Positions 17,662 through 25,163 of a DNA stretch of 64,000 nucleotides are shown one piece after another. The notes below the pieces were generated by a model, which was not told the DNA's origin, searched no databases, and worked only from the letters and a program-made list of their open reading frames with translations. Source of the DNA: an uncultured bacterium (lineage in GTDB: Bacteria; Acidobacteriota; Aminicenantia; Aminicenantales; Saccharicenantaceae); contig CALEUG010000004.1 of assembly GCA_937920515.1 (NCBI GenBank), positions 124,001-188,000 of the forward strand. The letters run 5' to 3'. Made by a program: the position numbers and the translations under genes. The stretch's first letter is position 1; each line of letters starts with the position of its first letter.

Positions 17662-18939
17662 ATGAAAGGCAAAAGGATCCTGCTGGTCGAAGATGAGCTG
17701 CTGATAGCCCGCCACATCGAGCAGATGTTGAAGAACCTGGGCTACCAGGTGGCAGGAGTGGTGGAAAGCGGCGAGCAGGCCCTGCAGGCAGCCGCCGAGA
17801 AATCCCCGGACCTGGTACTGATGGATATCAGGTTAAAGGGTCAGCTCGACGGAATCGAGGCTGCCACCAGGATCTGGAAACTTTACTCCATCCCGATAGT
17901 CTACCTGACGGCTTTCACCGATGAAGATACACTGGTCAAAGCCACCCTGGCCGAGCCCTTCGGCTATCTGATCAAACCCTTCGAAGAGAAAGAACTCCTG
18001 GTGGCCATCGAGCTGGCTTATTACAAATACCAGGCTGACACAGAAAACAAAGAAAAGAGGCGCTGGCTGAAGGCCATCCTGTCCAGCATAACCGACGGAC
18101 TGATTTCCACCGACCGTGAAGGAATCATAAATTTCATCAACCCCGTGGCCGAAAGTCTCCTGGGAAAAACTGCCGGGCAGGTGGTCGGCCAGCCGCTGGA
18201 AAGAACCTTCCTGATCCAGGAAGGATTAACCGGCAGAACCTCTGGCCTGAACCTGGAATGGCTGGCCCCGGGTCTTGAGACCGAGCAGGACCTTTACCTG
18301 CTGAGAGGAGCAGACCGGCTGCCTGTCGAACTCCGCGGCTCTCTGATCCGGGACGAAGCCGGAAAAGTCGTCGGCTCGGTTCTGGTCTTCCGTGACATAA
18401 CCCAGAGAAAGCTCCAGGAGGAGCGCCTCAATTACCTGGCCATCCACGATGCCCTGACCGGCTTGCCCAACCGGCTGCTGTTCAACGACCGGTTAAGAAT
18501 CGGTCTGGAGCAGGCCAGGAGGAGAAACCTGAAGCTCGGGGTAATCATGCTGGACCTTGATTTTTTCAAAGTCATCAACGACACCTACGGTCATTCCTTT
18601 GGCGACCTGGTGCTCTTGGAAGCGGGGAAAATATTGAAGCAGCTCACCAGAAAGACCGACACCGTGGCCCGTTTCGGCGGGGACGAATTCACCATTCTGC
18701 TCGGAGAACTGCAGAACGCGGAAGCCGGCCTCCAGATAGCGGAGAGAATTGTTCAGGCCTTCAACCTGACGCTTATGGTTGATAACAGAAAGCTGGTTAT
18801 TACCGCCAGCCTGGGTCTGGCCCTCTTCCCCGACCACGGCCGGGAACCAGAAGAACTGCTGAAGCGGGCCGACCTGGCCCTCTACGCGGCCAAGGACGCC
18901 GGCCGGAACCGGGTCCAGCTTTACTCTGAAAAAATTTAA
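17662..18939 (+). CDS. Response regulator with PAS and GGDEF (diguanylate cyclase) output
   Basis: 425 residues. The receiver domain (1-120) has phosphoacceptor D55 in L-V-L-M-D-I, the T/S and K-P-F switch residues, and G-Y-L-I-K-P-F-E-E. A PAS domain occupies about 135-250 (S-S-I-T-D-G-L-I-S-T-D). The C-terminal GGDEF domain has an intact active-site motif at 339-343 and an inhibitory I-site, R330-x-x-D333, five residues before it. It should make c-di-GMP when phosphorylated, with product feedback. The start has GGAAGGG upstream. Its receiver closely resembles that of the HD-GYP protein two genes on, and a kinase lies between them. Confidence 0.93.
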   Translation: MKGKRILLVEDELLIARHIEQMLKNLGYQVAGVVESGEQALQAAAEKSPDLVLMDIRLKGQLDGIEAATRIWKLYSIPIVYLTAFTDEDTLVKATLAEPFGYLIKPFEEKELLVAIELAYYKYQADTENKEKRRWLKAILSSITDGLISTDREGIINFINPVAESLLGKTAGQVVGQPLERTFLIQEGLTGRTSGLNLEWLAPGLETEQDLYLLRGADRLPVELRGSLIRDEAGKVVGSVLVFRDITQRKLQEERLNYLAIHDALTGLPNRLLFNDRLRIGLEQARRRNLKLGVIMLDLDFFKVINDTYGHSFGDLVLLEAGKILKQLTRKTDTVARFGGDEFTILLGELQNAEAGLQIAERIVQAFNLTLMVDNRKLVITASLGLALFPDHGREPEELLKRADLALYAAKDAGRNRVQLYSEKI

Positions 18940-18966
18940 GAAACAAGCCTGCCCGGATAAAAAAAA

Positions 18967-18995
18967 TTGTTGAGCGCAGTGGTTTTGTGTAAAAT
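18967..18995 (+). promoter_or_regulatory. Predicted promoter of the GAF-PAS kinase gene
   Basis: TTGTTG (18967-18972), 17 bp and TAAAAT (18990-18995). The expected start near 19002 lies after the ATG at 18996, which argues for the downstream start at 19053. Confidence 0.35.
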
Positions 18996-19052
18996 ATGGT
19001 AAAGCCTGGATGGAGTAAAAAAAGAAAGTTGGTTTCGCCCGCCAGCCGAAAT

Positions 19053-20915
19053 ATGAAAATCTATTCATATTTCCTGAGTCCTTCTTTAAAAAAAATCTGG
19101 CTTTCTGCCGACCTGGTTGAACTGCTGCGCTGGTCCCAACCAGGCCCGGTCTGGCTGAACCTACAGCATTGGCTGTCCCTCGTTCATCCCGATGACCGGG
19201 AGAAAGCAGATATATCGACGCAGAAAAAAGCCGGAGAGCTGGACAGGCGTGTAACCTACCGTATAAAAATCGCTGATTCAGAATACCTGAACGTTGAGGA
19301 CCTCAGACAGGAAATCCTCGTTGAAGGCACCGGCACCAGGCTGGTCCTGGGTATGCTGTTCCCGGTTCCGCCTGAATCCGACCGTCACCGCCTGACCGTC
19401 CAGGAAGCGCTGTACGAGATAGCCCGGCTGAGCGTGGAAAAAGACAACCTGCAGGAACTCCTCCGGGCCATTCATCTGACCATCAGGAACCTGATGCCGG
19501 CCGAAAATTTTTACATAGCTCTTTATGATAAAGAAACCGGGCTGGTTTCTTTCCCTTATTTTGTGGATGAGTACGACCAGCCGCCACCGCCCCGGCCAGC
19601 GGGCCGGGGACTCACCGAATACGTGCTCAGGACAGGCCAGCCGCTCCTGGCCTCCCCGGAGGTCTTTGCCAGGCTGGAAAGCGAGGGCCAGGTTGAGTCC
19701 ATTGGGGCCCCTTCCGTTGACTGGCTGGGCGTTCCGCTGAAAATCCAGGATGAAGTCTTCGGGGTGATGGTGGTTCAGAGTTATACCGAAGGCCTGCGCT
19801 ACAACGAAGAACAACTGAAGGTCTTATCCTTCGTGGCCAGCCAGGCTGCCCTGGTGATAAAAAAGAACCTGGCCGAAGAGCTGAGGAAAGAAACCGAGCG
19901 CCTGCTGACCGACTCCTTTGCTTCCATTCAGGACGGGATTTCCATCCTGGACCTGGAGATGAAAATTGTCCGGGTAAACCCGGTAATGGAAAAATGGTAC
20001 GCCCATGCCCTGCCGCTGGTGGGGAAGAAATGCCATGTAGCCTACCACGGAAAAGATGACTTCTGTGTGCCCTGCCCGAGCCTCAACACCCTGCGAACCC
20101 TGAAACCTGCCTGCGAAGTTGTCCCCAGAACAGGCCCCGGGGGAAAAATTACGGGCTGGCTGGAGCTCTTTTCCTTTCCCCTCATAGACCATGTAACCGG
20201 TCGGTTAAAAGGCGTTATAGAATATGTCCGGGACATAACAGAGAGAAAAAGAGCCGAGGAGGCCATGCTGGCCTCTCTGAAGGAAAAGGAAATTCTCCTG
20301 AAAGAGGTGCATCACCGGGTCAAAAATAACATGCAGATCATTTCTTCCCTGCTCAACCTGCAGTCGGGTTACCTTAAAGACCCCGAGGCCAGAAGTGCCC
20401 TCAGGGAGAGCCAGAATCGAATTTATTCTATGGCGCTGGTCCACGATAAACTCTACCGGGAAAAGGACCTGGCTTCGATCGATTTTGGCGATTATGCCGA
20501 GAAATTGCTGGTGCACCTGTTTCAGGTTCATTTTCCGAACAGCGAGGGCGTTACCTACTCGGTCCGGGTTGAAGCCCCGGCCCTGACCGTGGATATGGCC
20601 ATTCCACTGGGACTCATTCTAACCGAGCTTGTCACCAACAGCCTGCAGCATGCCTTCAGCCCCGGGCAAGGAGGTTCTCTCAAAGTATCCCTGCTGCCGG
20701 AAGGAAATTACCTGGTACTCGAGGTCAGGGATAACGGCCGGGGATATGAGCCCTCAGCTGGAAGTCGCTTCGGCCTGGAAATTGTCAGGCTGCTTTCGGC
20801 CCAGTTAGGTGGAGAATTCAAAATAACCGGCCTGGCCGGCGGGGGCACCCTGGCCAGGGTATCTTTCCCAGGCCCCGGCCAGCTCCGGGTTGAGAAATCC
20901 GCTGAAAACCTTTAA
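19053..20915 (+). CDS. Soluble GAF-PAS histidine kinase (HisKA_2 type)
   Basis: The 620 residues include an N-terminal PAS-like region (about 1-100), a GAF domain (about 125-275), a PAS domain (about 295-410, with C-V-P-C in its loop), and a HisKA_2 dimerisation segment with E-V-H-H-R-V-K-N-N-M-Q (phosphoacceptor H421 or H420). A HATPase domain with D-N-G-R-G follows. No membrane span is seen, so it senses a cytoplasmic signal. An upstream ATG at 18996 would add 19 basic residues, but the predicted -10 box ends one base before it, so I prefer 19053. It lies between two c-di-GMP response regulators. Confidence 0.88.
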   Translation: MKIYSYFLSPSLKKIWLSADLVELLRWSQPGPVWLNLQHWLSLVHPDDREKADISTQKKAGELDRRVTYRIKIADSEYLNVEDLRQEILVEGTGTRLVLGMLFPVPPESDRHRLTVQEALYEIARLSVEKDNLQELLRAIHLTIRNLMPAENFYIALYDKETGLVSFPYFVDEYDQPPPPRPAGRGLTEYVLRTGQPLLASPEVFARLESEGQVESIGAPSVDWLGVPLKIQDEVFGVMVVQSYTEGLRYNEEQLKVLSFVASQAALVIKKNLAEELRKETERLLTDSFASIQDGISILDLEMKIVRVNPVMEKWYAHALPLVGKKCHVAYHGKDDFCVPCPSLNTLRTLKPACEVVPRTGPGGKITGWLELFSFPLIDHVTGRLKGVIEYVRDITERKRAEEAMLASLKEKEILLKEVHHRVKNNMQIISSLLNLQSGYLKDPEARSALRESQNRIYSMALVHDKLYREKDLASIDFGDYAEKLLVHLFQVHFPNSEGVTYSVRVEAPALTVDMAIPLGLILTELVTNSLQHAFSPGQGGSLKVSLLPEGNYLVLEVRDNGRGYEPSAGSRFGLEIVRLLSAQLGGEFKITGLAGGGTLARVSFPGPGQLRVEKSAENL

Positions 20916-20916
20916 G

Positions 20917-20945
20917 TTGCGTTATCCCCGGCATCCTTATAAAAT
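20917..20945 (+). promoter_or_regulatory. Predicted promoter of the HD-GYP response regulator
   Basis: TTGCGT (20917-20922), 17 bp and TAAAAT (20940-20945), giving a short leader of about 14 nt with GAGG before the ATG at 20966. The three signalling genes therefore appear to have separate promoters. Confidence 0.35.
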
Positions 20946-20965
20946 ATCGTGGGTTAGAGGTCAGG

Positions 20966-22309
20966 ATGAGCAAGGCCAGGATATTGATTGTTGAAGATGA
21001 AAACCTGGTGGCCAGAGACCTCCAGAACATGGTCCGGCTTCTCGGTTATGAAGTTACCGGTGTGGTCCAGACAGGGGAAGAAGTTATCGGTAGCATAAGC
21101 CAGAAAAAGCCGGACCTGGTCCTGATGGACATCGTTCTCAAGGGCAAACTGGACGGGATTGCCGTGGCCGCGGTTATCTGGGAGGAATATGGCATCCCGG
21201 TGGTCTACATTACCTCTTTCGCCGACGACCTGACTTTCGAACGGGCCAAGCTGACCGAGCCCTTCGGCTATCTGATCAAGCCCTTTGAAGAGCGAGAACT
21301 GGAGCTAACCATAGAAACAGCTCTCTACAAGGCCAGGATGCAACTGCTGCTCAGGGAAAAAGAGCAGTGGCTGTCCACCATTCTCCGGAGTATCGGGGAT
21401 GGAATAATAGTCCTCAATGCCGAAGGGTTGATATCGTTCATTAACCCGGTGGCCCAGAAAATAACCGGCTGGTCAGAAAAGGAAGCTCTCGGCCAGAAAT
21501 TCGAACAGATCTTTTGCCTGAAAAAAAATTCGCTACTACCGCCTGCTTCCGAGGTCTTCTCTTTCCAGGAAGCGGTCCTGGTCTCCAGAAACGGGCTGGA
21601 AATCACGATTGAGCAGACAGAGGCCCCCATGTCAACTGACCGGGGTCTTGGCCCCGAAAGGGTTATCGTTTTCCGCGATATAACTTCCCGCAAAAAAGTT
21701 GAAAGGGAACTTCAGGAGAGCTGGGCCAGGTTGCAGAGAGCCTTTCAGGGAACCGTTCAGGCGATTTCCACCACCATCGAAATGCGCGACCCTTACACCG
21801 CCGGTCACCAGCGGCGGGTGGCCAGGCTGGCCGAGGCCATCGCCATGGAACTGGGACTGCCAGAAACTGAAGTGGAAGGACTGAAACTGGCGGCCGAAAT
21901 CCATGATATCGGGAAGATATACGTGCCGTCTGAAATCCTGAGCAAGCCGACCAAGCTGACCGAACTGGAATACACGATTATCAAGACCCATCCCCAGGCC
22001 GGGTATGATATCCTGAAAAACATCGAATTCCCCTGGCCCATCGCCCGGATCGTCCTCCAGCATCACGAAAGGATTAACGGCTCGGGTTACCCCAGCGGAC
22101 TGAAAGCCGGAGAGATTCTGCCCGAAGCCCGCATCCTGGCTGTGGCTGACGTGGTGGAAGCCATGTCTTCCCACCGACCCTACCGCCCGGCCTTCGGCCT
22201 GGACCGGGCCCTGGAAGAAATAAAACAAAATCGGGGAATCCTGTACGGGGCTGAAGAAGTGGATGCCTGCCTGCGGCTGATCACCGAAAAAGCTTTCACC
22301 CTGGATTGA
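20966..22309 (+). CDS. Response regulator with PAS and HD-GYP (c-di-GMP phosphodiesterase) output
   Basis: 447 residues. The receiver (1-120) has D55 in L-V-L-M-D-I and G-Y-L-I-K-P-F-E-E. A PAS domain runs from about 135 to 250 and an HD-GYP domain from 270 to the end. The HD pair is at 313-314 (H-D-I-G-K), followed by H-H-E-R-I-N-G-S-G-Y-P with G-Y-P at 374-376. HD-GYP proteins degrade c-di-GMP to pGpG or GMP. The receiver and PAS parts look like a copy of those in the GGDEF protein at 17662, so the two were probably made by duplication and then given opposite outputs. Confidence 0.93.
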   Translation: MSKARILIVEDENLVARDLQNMVRLLGYEVTGVVQTGEEVIGSISQKKPDLVLMDIVLKGKLDGIAVAAVIWEEYGIPVVYITSFADDLTFERAKLTEPFGYLIKPFEERELELTIETALYKARMQLLLREKEQWLSTILRSIGDGIIVLNAEGLISFINPVAQKITGWSEKEALGQKFEQIFCLKKNSLLPPASEVFSFQEAVLVSRNGLEITIEQTEAPMSTDRGLGPERVIVFRDITSRKKVERELQESWARLQRAFQGTVQAISTTIEMRDPYTAGHQRRVARLAEAIAMELGLPETEVEGLKLAAEIHDIGKIYVPSEILSKPTKLTELEYTIIKTHPQAGYDILKNIEFPWPIARIVLQHHERINGSGYPSGLKAGEILPEARILAVADVVEAMSSHRPYRPAFGLDRALEEIKQNRGILYGAEEVDACLRLITEKAFTLD

Positions 22310-22380
22310 ACCGGCTTCTCCCGGGATTTTTCCGGACCATTATCCAGCTCTGTCCTGGTGATTTCTGAGTATAAAAAAAG

Positions 22381-22455
22381 CGCCCCCGACGGGATTCGAA
22401 CCCGTGTTGCCGCCTTGAAAGGGCGATGTCCTAGGCCGGGCTAGACGACAGGGGC
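22381..22455 (-). tRNA. tRNA-Glu (anticodon UUC)
   Basis: On the minus strand the acceptor GCCCCTG pairs with CGGGGGC. The anticodon stem CGCCC/GGCGG carries loop-centred TTC, and the T arm is ACGGG-TTCGAAT-CCCGT. No CCA is encoded; a run of seven T's follows the gene almost at once and probably ends transcription. It is second in the tRNA-Lys-tRNA-Glu pair. Confidence 0.93.
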
Positions 22456-22460
22456 GCAAA

Positions 22461-22532
22461 TGAGCCGTGCTGGACTCGAACCAGCGACACCCGGCTTAAA
22501 AGGCCGGTGCTCTCCCTCTGAGCTAACGGCCC
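22461..22532 (-). tRNA. tRNA-Lys (anticodon UUU)
   Basis: A minus-strand cloverleaf: acceptor GGGCCGT/ACGGCTC, D arm GCTC/GAGC, anticodon stem CCGGC/GCCGG with loop CTTTTAA (TTT), T arm GCTGG-TTCGAGT-CCAGC and discriminator A. CCA is not encoded. Five bases separate it from tRNA-Glu. Confidence 0.94.
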
Positions 22533-22557
22533 CTTTTCCAGACCGCAAGAAAGATTA

Positions 22558-22585
22558 TTTATAGCTGAAAATCACAAAAAGTCAA
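22558..22585 (-). promoter_or_regulatory. Predicted promoter of tRNA-Lys/tRNA-Glu
   Basis: Read on the minus strand: TTGACT (22585-22580), 16 bp and TATAAA (22563-22558), about 25 nt before the tRNA-Lys 5' end. Confidence 0.5.
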
Positions 22586-22627
22586 TAAGACCAACTACGA
22601 TATCAGGACCGGCTGCGCAGAATTATC

Positions 22628-23323
22628 TCAACTGACCGGCACGAAATCGATAATCTTCCACTGCCCGCTATAAGCCACCTTGCCGGTTTCATCCTTGAGA
22701 ACGTATTTCCTCATCTCTACTTTATACTTTCTCTCAACCCCGGCTTTGTTCTTAACGCTGATGACCAGTTCCTTGGTATGAACGTCGCCGTTCAGGCTCC
22801 GGATACCGGGCAGGTTTTTCAATCCTAAAGAAAAAAGGGTGATTTGCTCTTCCCTGGCAGCAGCTTCCTTGGCTTCACCGTACTGTCTCTGCAGTTCTTT
22901 GTGGATGTTGTATTCTTCATCATACTTGGCCTGGAGCTGCTCAACTTTTTTCTTGAGGGTCGCCCTGGCTGCCGAGGTCCTGGCATTGTCCAGCTCGTCT
23001 GTGGCCGCATCCAGGGCATCCTTGGCATCCACCACCGGTCCGATGTGGTCGTCAACTTTCTTCTTGGCCTCGGCCTCTTTTTCGTTCAAAGCAGGCAGAC
23101 TGACCGGCTCCACCTTCTCCGGGCTGACTTCGACAATGGTAAAGCTGGCATAGTCAATTTCCAGCGGTTTCCAGGCCATAGCCGCCATGGTTTGATTATC
23201 TTTCATAGAGACGGCATGGAAATATTTGTCCAGCAGGGTTTTTTCGGGAGTTGAGGAACAGGCCGCAGAGATCAAGACCACAACAGTAATAAGACCGATC
23301 AACCAAAGGCTTTTAACTTTCAT
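22628..23323 (-). CDS. Predicted lipoprotein with central coiled coil
   Basis: 231 residues with a lipoprotein signal peptide. The lipobox I-S-A-A-C puts the lipidated cysteine at residue 22, followed by S-S, so no aspartate inner-membrane retention signal is seen. Residues 95-155 are a charged alanine/lysine coiled coil. The last 60 residues look like a small beta domain (Y-S-G-Q-W-K-I-I-D-F). It begins 11 nt inside the 3' end of gatA with its own AGGAGGA site. I do not recognise the family. It is probably an outer-membrane or periplasmic lipoprotein. Confidence 0.75.
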   Translation of the reverse strand: MKVKSLWLIGLITVVVLISAACSSTPEKTLLDKYFHAVSMKDNQTMAAMAWKPLEIDYASFTIVEVSPEKVEPVSLPALNEKEAEAKKKVDDHIGPVVDAKDALDAATDELDNARTSAARATLKKKVEQLQAKYDEEYNIHKELQRQYGEAKEAAAREEQITLFSLGLKNLPGIRSLNGDVHTKELVISVKNKAGVERKYKVEMRKYVLKDETGKVAYSGQWKIIDFVPVS

Positions 23324-24785
23324 TCTTCCTCCTTCCTCTGTTATTAATTCTATACATATTATTTTTGAATTTTATATTATTTTCAAGCAAAAAAGCAAAT
23401 TTAAATAATCTGTTTTCGCCAAACGGTTCGGACAGCACCTGCAGCCCTATCGGCAGACCGTCCGGCGTCAGCCCACAGGGAATAGAAATCCCGGGAATCC
23501 CGGCCAGACTGGCCGCCACCGTGTAATAGTCCTGAAGATACATGGCAATCGGGTCCTGCTTTTCTCCGAGCTTGAAGGCCGGTTCGGGCGTGGTCGGGGT
23601 CAGGATGAAATCAACCCGCCTGAAGGCGGCCTGCAGCTCGGCGGTTATGACCTGTCGGGCCCTGGCCGCCCTGGCGTAGTAAGCATCGTAATAGCCTGAA
23701 CTCAGGGCAAAGGTCCCCAGCAGTATCCGGCGTTTGACCTCGCTCCCGAAACCCGCGGTCCGGGTCCGGGCATACATATCAGCCAGCCCGGCCGCTTCCG
23801 CCCGGAAACCATAGCGTACCCCGTCGTATCTGGCCAGGTTGGAGCTGGCCTCAGACGGGGCAATTATGTAATAACAGGGAAGGGCCACCTCCCAGGACGG
23901 AAAATCCATCCGCACAACTTCAAATCCCAGGCCGGAAACCAATTCCTGTATCCGGTGGTAGATAGCGGCCACTTCGGGGTTGACACCTTTTAAGGACGCT
24001 TCGCCCAGAAAGCCGACCTTTATTTTCTCCTGAAAACTGTCCAGCCCTTCAAGATAATCAGGCACCGGATGGTCGGCGCAGGTTGAGTCCCGGCGGTCAA
24101 AGCCGGCTATGACTGAAGTGAGGAGAGCGCAATCCTCGACCGAGCGGGTTAGAGGCCCTATCTGGTCCAGCGAAGAGGCGAAGGCCACCAGTCCATACCT
24201 TGAAACTCGGCCGTAGGTGGGCTTCAATCCCACTATTCCACAAAAGGCAGCAGGTTGACGGACAGAGCCGCCTGTATCTGAACCCAGGGCAGCCATGGCT
24301 TCCAGGCCAGCCACCGCGGCCGCCGAACCCCCGCTGGAACCGCCCGGCACTCTTTCCAGGTCCCAGGGATTACGGGTCGGGAAGAAAGCCGAGTTCTCGG
24401 TGGATGAACCCATGGCAAACTCATCCATATTGGTTTTACCGATGATGATAGCGTCTTCAGTTTCCAGGCGCTCAACAACAGTGGCATCATAAGGAGGCAC
24501 GAAGTTTTCCAGGATTCTGGAGCCGCAGGTGGTTTTAAGACCGCGGGTGACAATGTTATCTTTTATGGCCAGCACGGCTCCGGCCAGGCGCCCTTTTTCC
24601 CTTCTGCCATCAATTTCCTTAGCCCGGCTCAGGGCCCGGTCACAGGCCAGCGTCAGATAGGCCCTGATTTCCCTATCGACTGATTCAATATGGCTGATGT
24701 ATGATTCGACAATTTCCGCGGCTTTCAACTGGCCAGCCCTGACCAGGTCAACCGCTTCCCTCAGGCCAAGATCAATGTATCTCAT
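23313..24785 (-). CDS. gatA: Asp-tRNA(Asn)/Glu-tRNA(Gln) amidotransferase subunit A
   Basis: GatA is the glutaminase subunit of the complex that corrects Glu-tRNA(Gln) or Asp-tRNA(Asn). The 490 residues contain the amidase-signature triad: K75 (A-I-K-D-N-I), S150 in P-G-G-S-S-G-G-S, and S174 in S-D-T-G-G-S-V-R. The start overlaps the gatC stop by 4 nt. gatB is not in this window, so the complex is completed from elsewhere. The final 20 residues are basic, asparagine-rich and encoded by A+T-rich DNA. Confidence 0.96.
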   Translation of the reverse strand: MRYIDLGLREAVDLVRAGQLKAAEIVESYISHIESVDREIRAYLTLACDRALSRAKEIDGRREKGRLAGAVLAIKDNIVTRGLKTTCGSRILENFVPPYDATVVERLETEDAIIIGKTNMDEFAMGSSTENSAFFPTRNPWDLERVPGGSSGGSAAAVAGLEAMAALGSDTGGSVRQPAAFCGIVGLKPTYGRVSRYGLVAFASSLDQIGPLTRSVEDCALLTSVIAGFDRRDSTCADHPVPDYLEGLDSFQEKIKVGFLGEASLKGVNPEVAAIYHRIQELVSGLGFEVVRMDFPSWEVALPCYYIIAPSEASSNLARYDGVRYGFRAEAAGLADMYARTRTAGFGSEVKRRILLGTFALSSGYYDAYYARAARARQVITAELQAAFRRVDFILTPTTPEPAFKLGEKQDPIAMYLQDYYTVAASLAGIPGISIPCGLTPDGLPIGLQVLSEPFGENRLFKFAFLLENNIKFKNNMYRINNRGRRKNES

Positions 24786-25063
24786 TTTTCTCTAAAAACC
24801 CTTGGAACCTTGACGAAATCCCCCTCTTTTTCGGGAGCCATGGCCAGAACTTCAGCCTGGGGAAGGGATGGTTCCACCCGGTCTTCTTCCAGCCGCAGGG
24901 AGAAATCTAACCGGGTATATTTTTCTTCCCCTTCGGTGACCAGGCTGGAAAGCTGCCCGACCCAGTCGATTATCTTTTCCATCTGGCCGGGAAGAATTTT
25001 TCGTTCTTCTTCGTTCAGCTCCAGGCTGGCCAGCCGGCTCAGGTGTTCCAGGTCAACTTTCAT
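24782..25063 (-). CDS. gatC: Asp-tRNA(Asn)/Glu-tRNA(Gln) amidotransferase subunit C
   Basis: GatC wraps around GatA and stabilises the complex. The 93 residues follow the family pattern: L-S-R-L-A-S-L-E-L-N-E-E-E at the N-terminus, then an amphipathic helix, L-R-E/L-R-L-E-E-D-R-V and the C-terminal F-V-K-V-P-R-V. The ATG has no ribosome-binding site and lies 7 nt after a perfect TATAAT on the minus strand, suggesting a leaderless mRNA for gatC-gatA-lipoprotein. Confidence 0.95.
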   Translation of the reverse strand: MKVDLEHLSRLASLELNEEERKILPGQMEKIIDWVGQLSSLVTEGEEKYTRLDFSLRLEEDRVEPSLPQAEVLAMAPEKEGDFVKVPRVFREK

Positions 25064-25070
25064 GTTAAAG

Positions 25071-25099
25071 ATTATAGAAAAGAAGGCGAAAATTCACAA
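25071..25099 (-). promoter_or_regulatory. Predicted leaderless promoter of gatC
   Basis: Read on the minus strand: TTGTGA (25099-25094), 17 bp, TATAAT (25076-25071), then 7 nt to the ATG at 25063. It is divergent from the hoxF promoter about 30 bp away. Confidence 0.5.
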
Positions 25100-25108
25100 G
25101 ATAACTCT

Positions 25109-25136
25109 TTGTAAAAAGCGGGGTTTATGATATAAA
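25109..25136 (+). promoter_or_regulatory. Predicted promoter of the hox operon
   Basis: TTGTAA (25109-25114), 16 bp and TATAAA (25131-25136). The expected start near 25143 leaves about 20 nt of leader with AAGGGG before the hoxF ATG. The 100-bp divergent gap with gatC leaves little room for extra regulation. Confidence 0.4.
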
Positions 25137-25163
25137 TAATTCTATTTATACAAGGGGTTGAAT

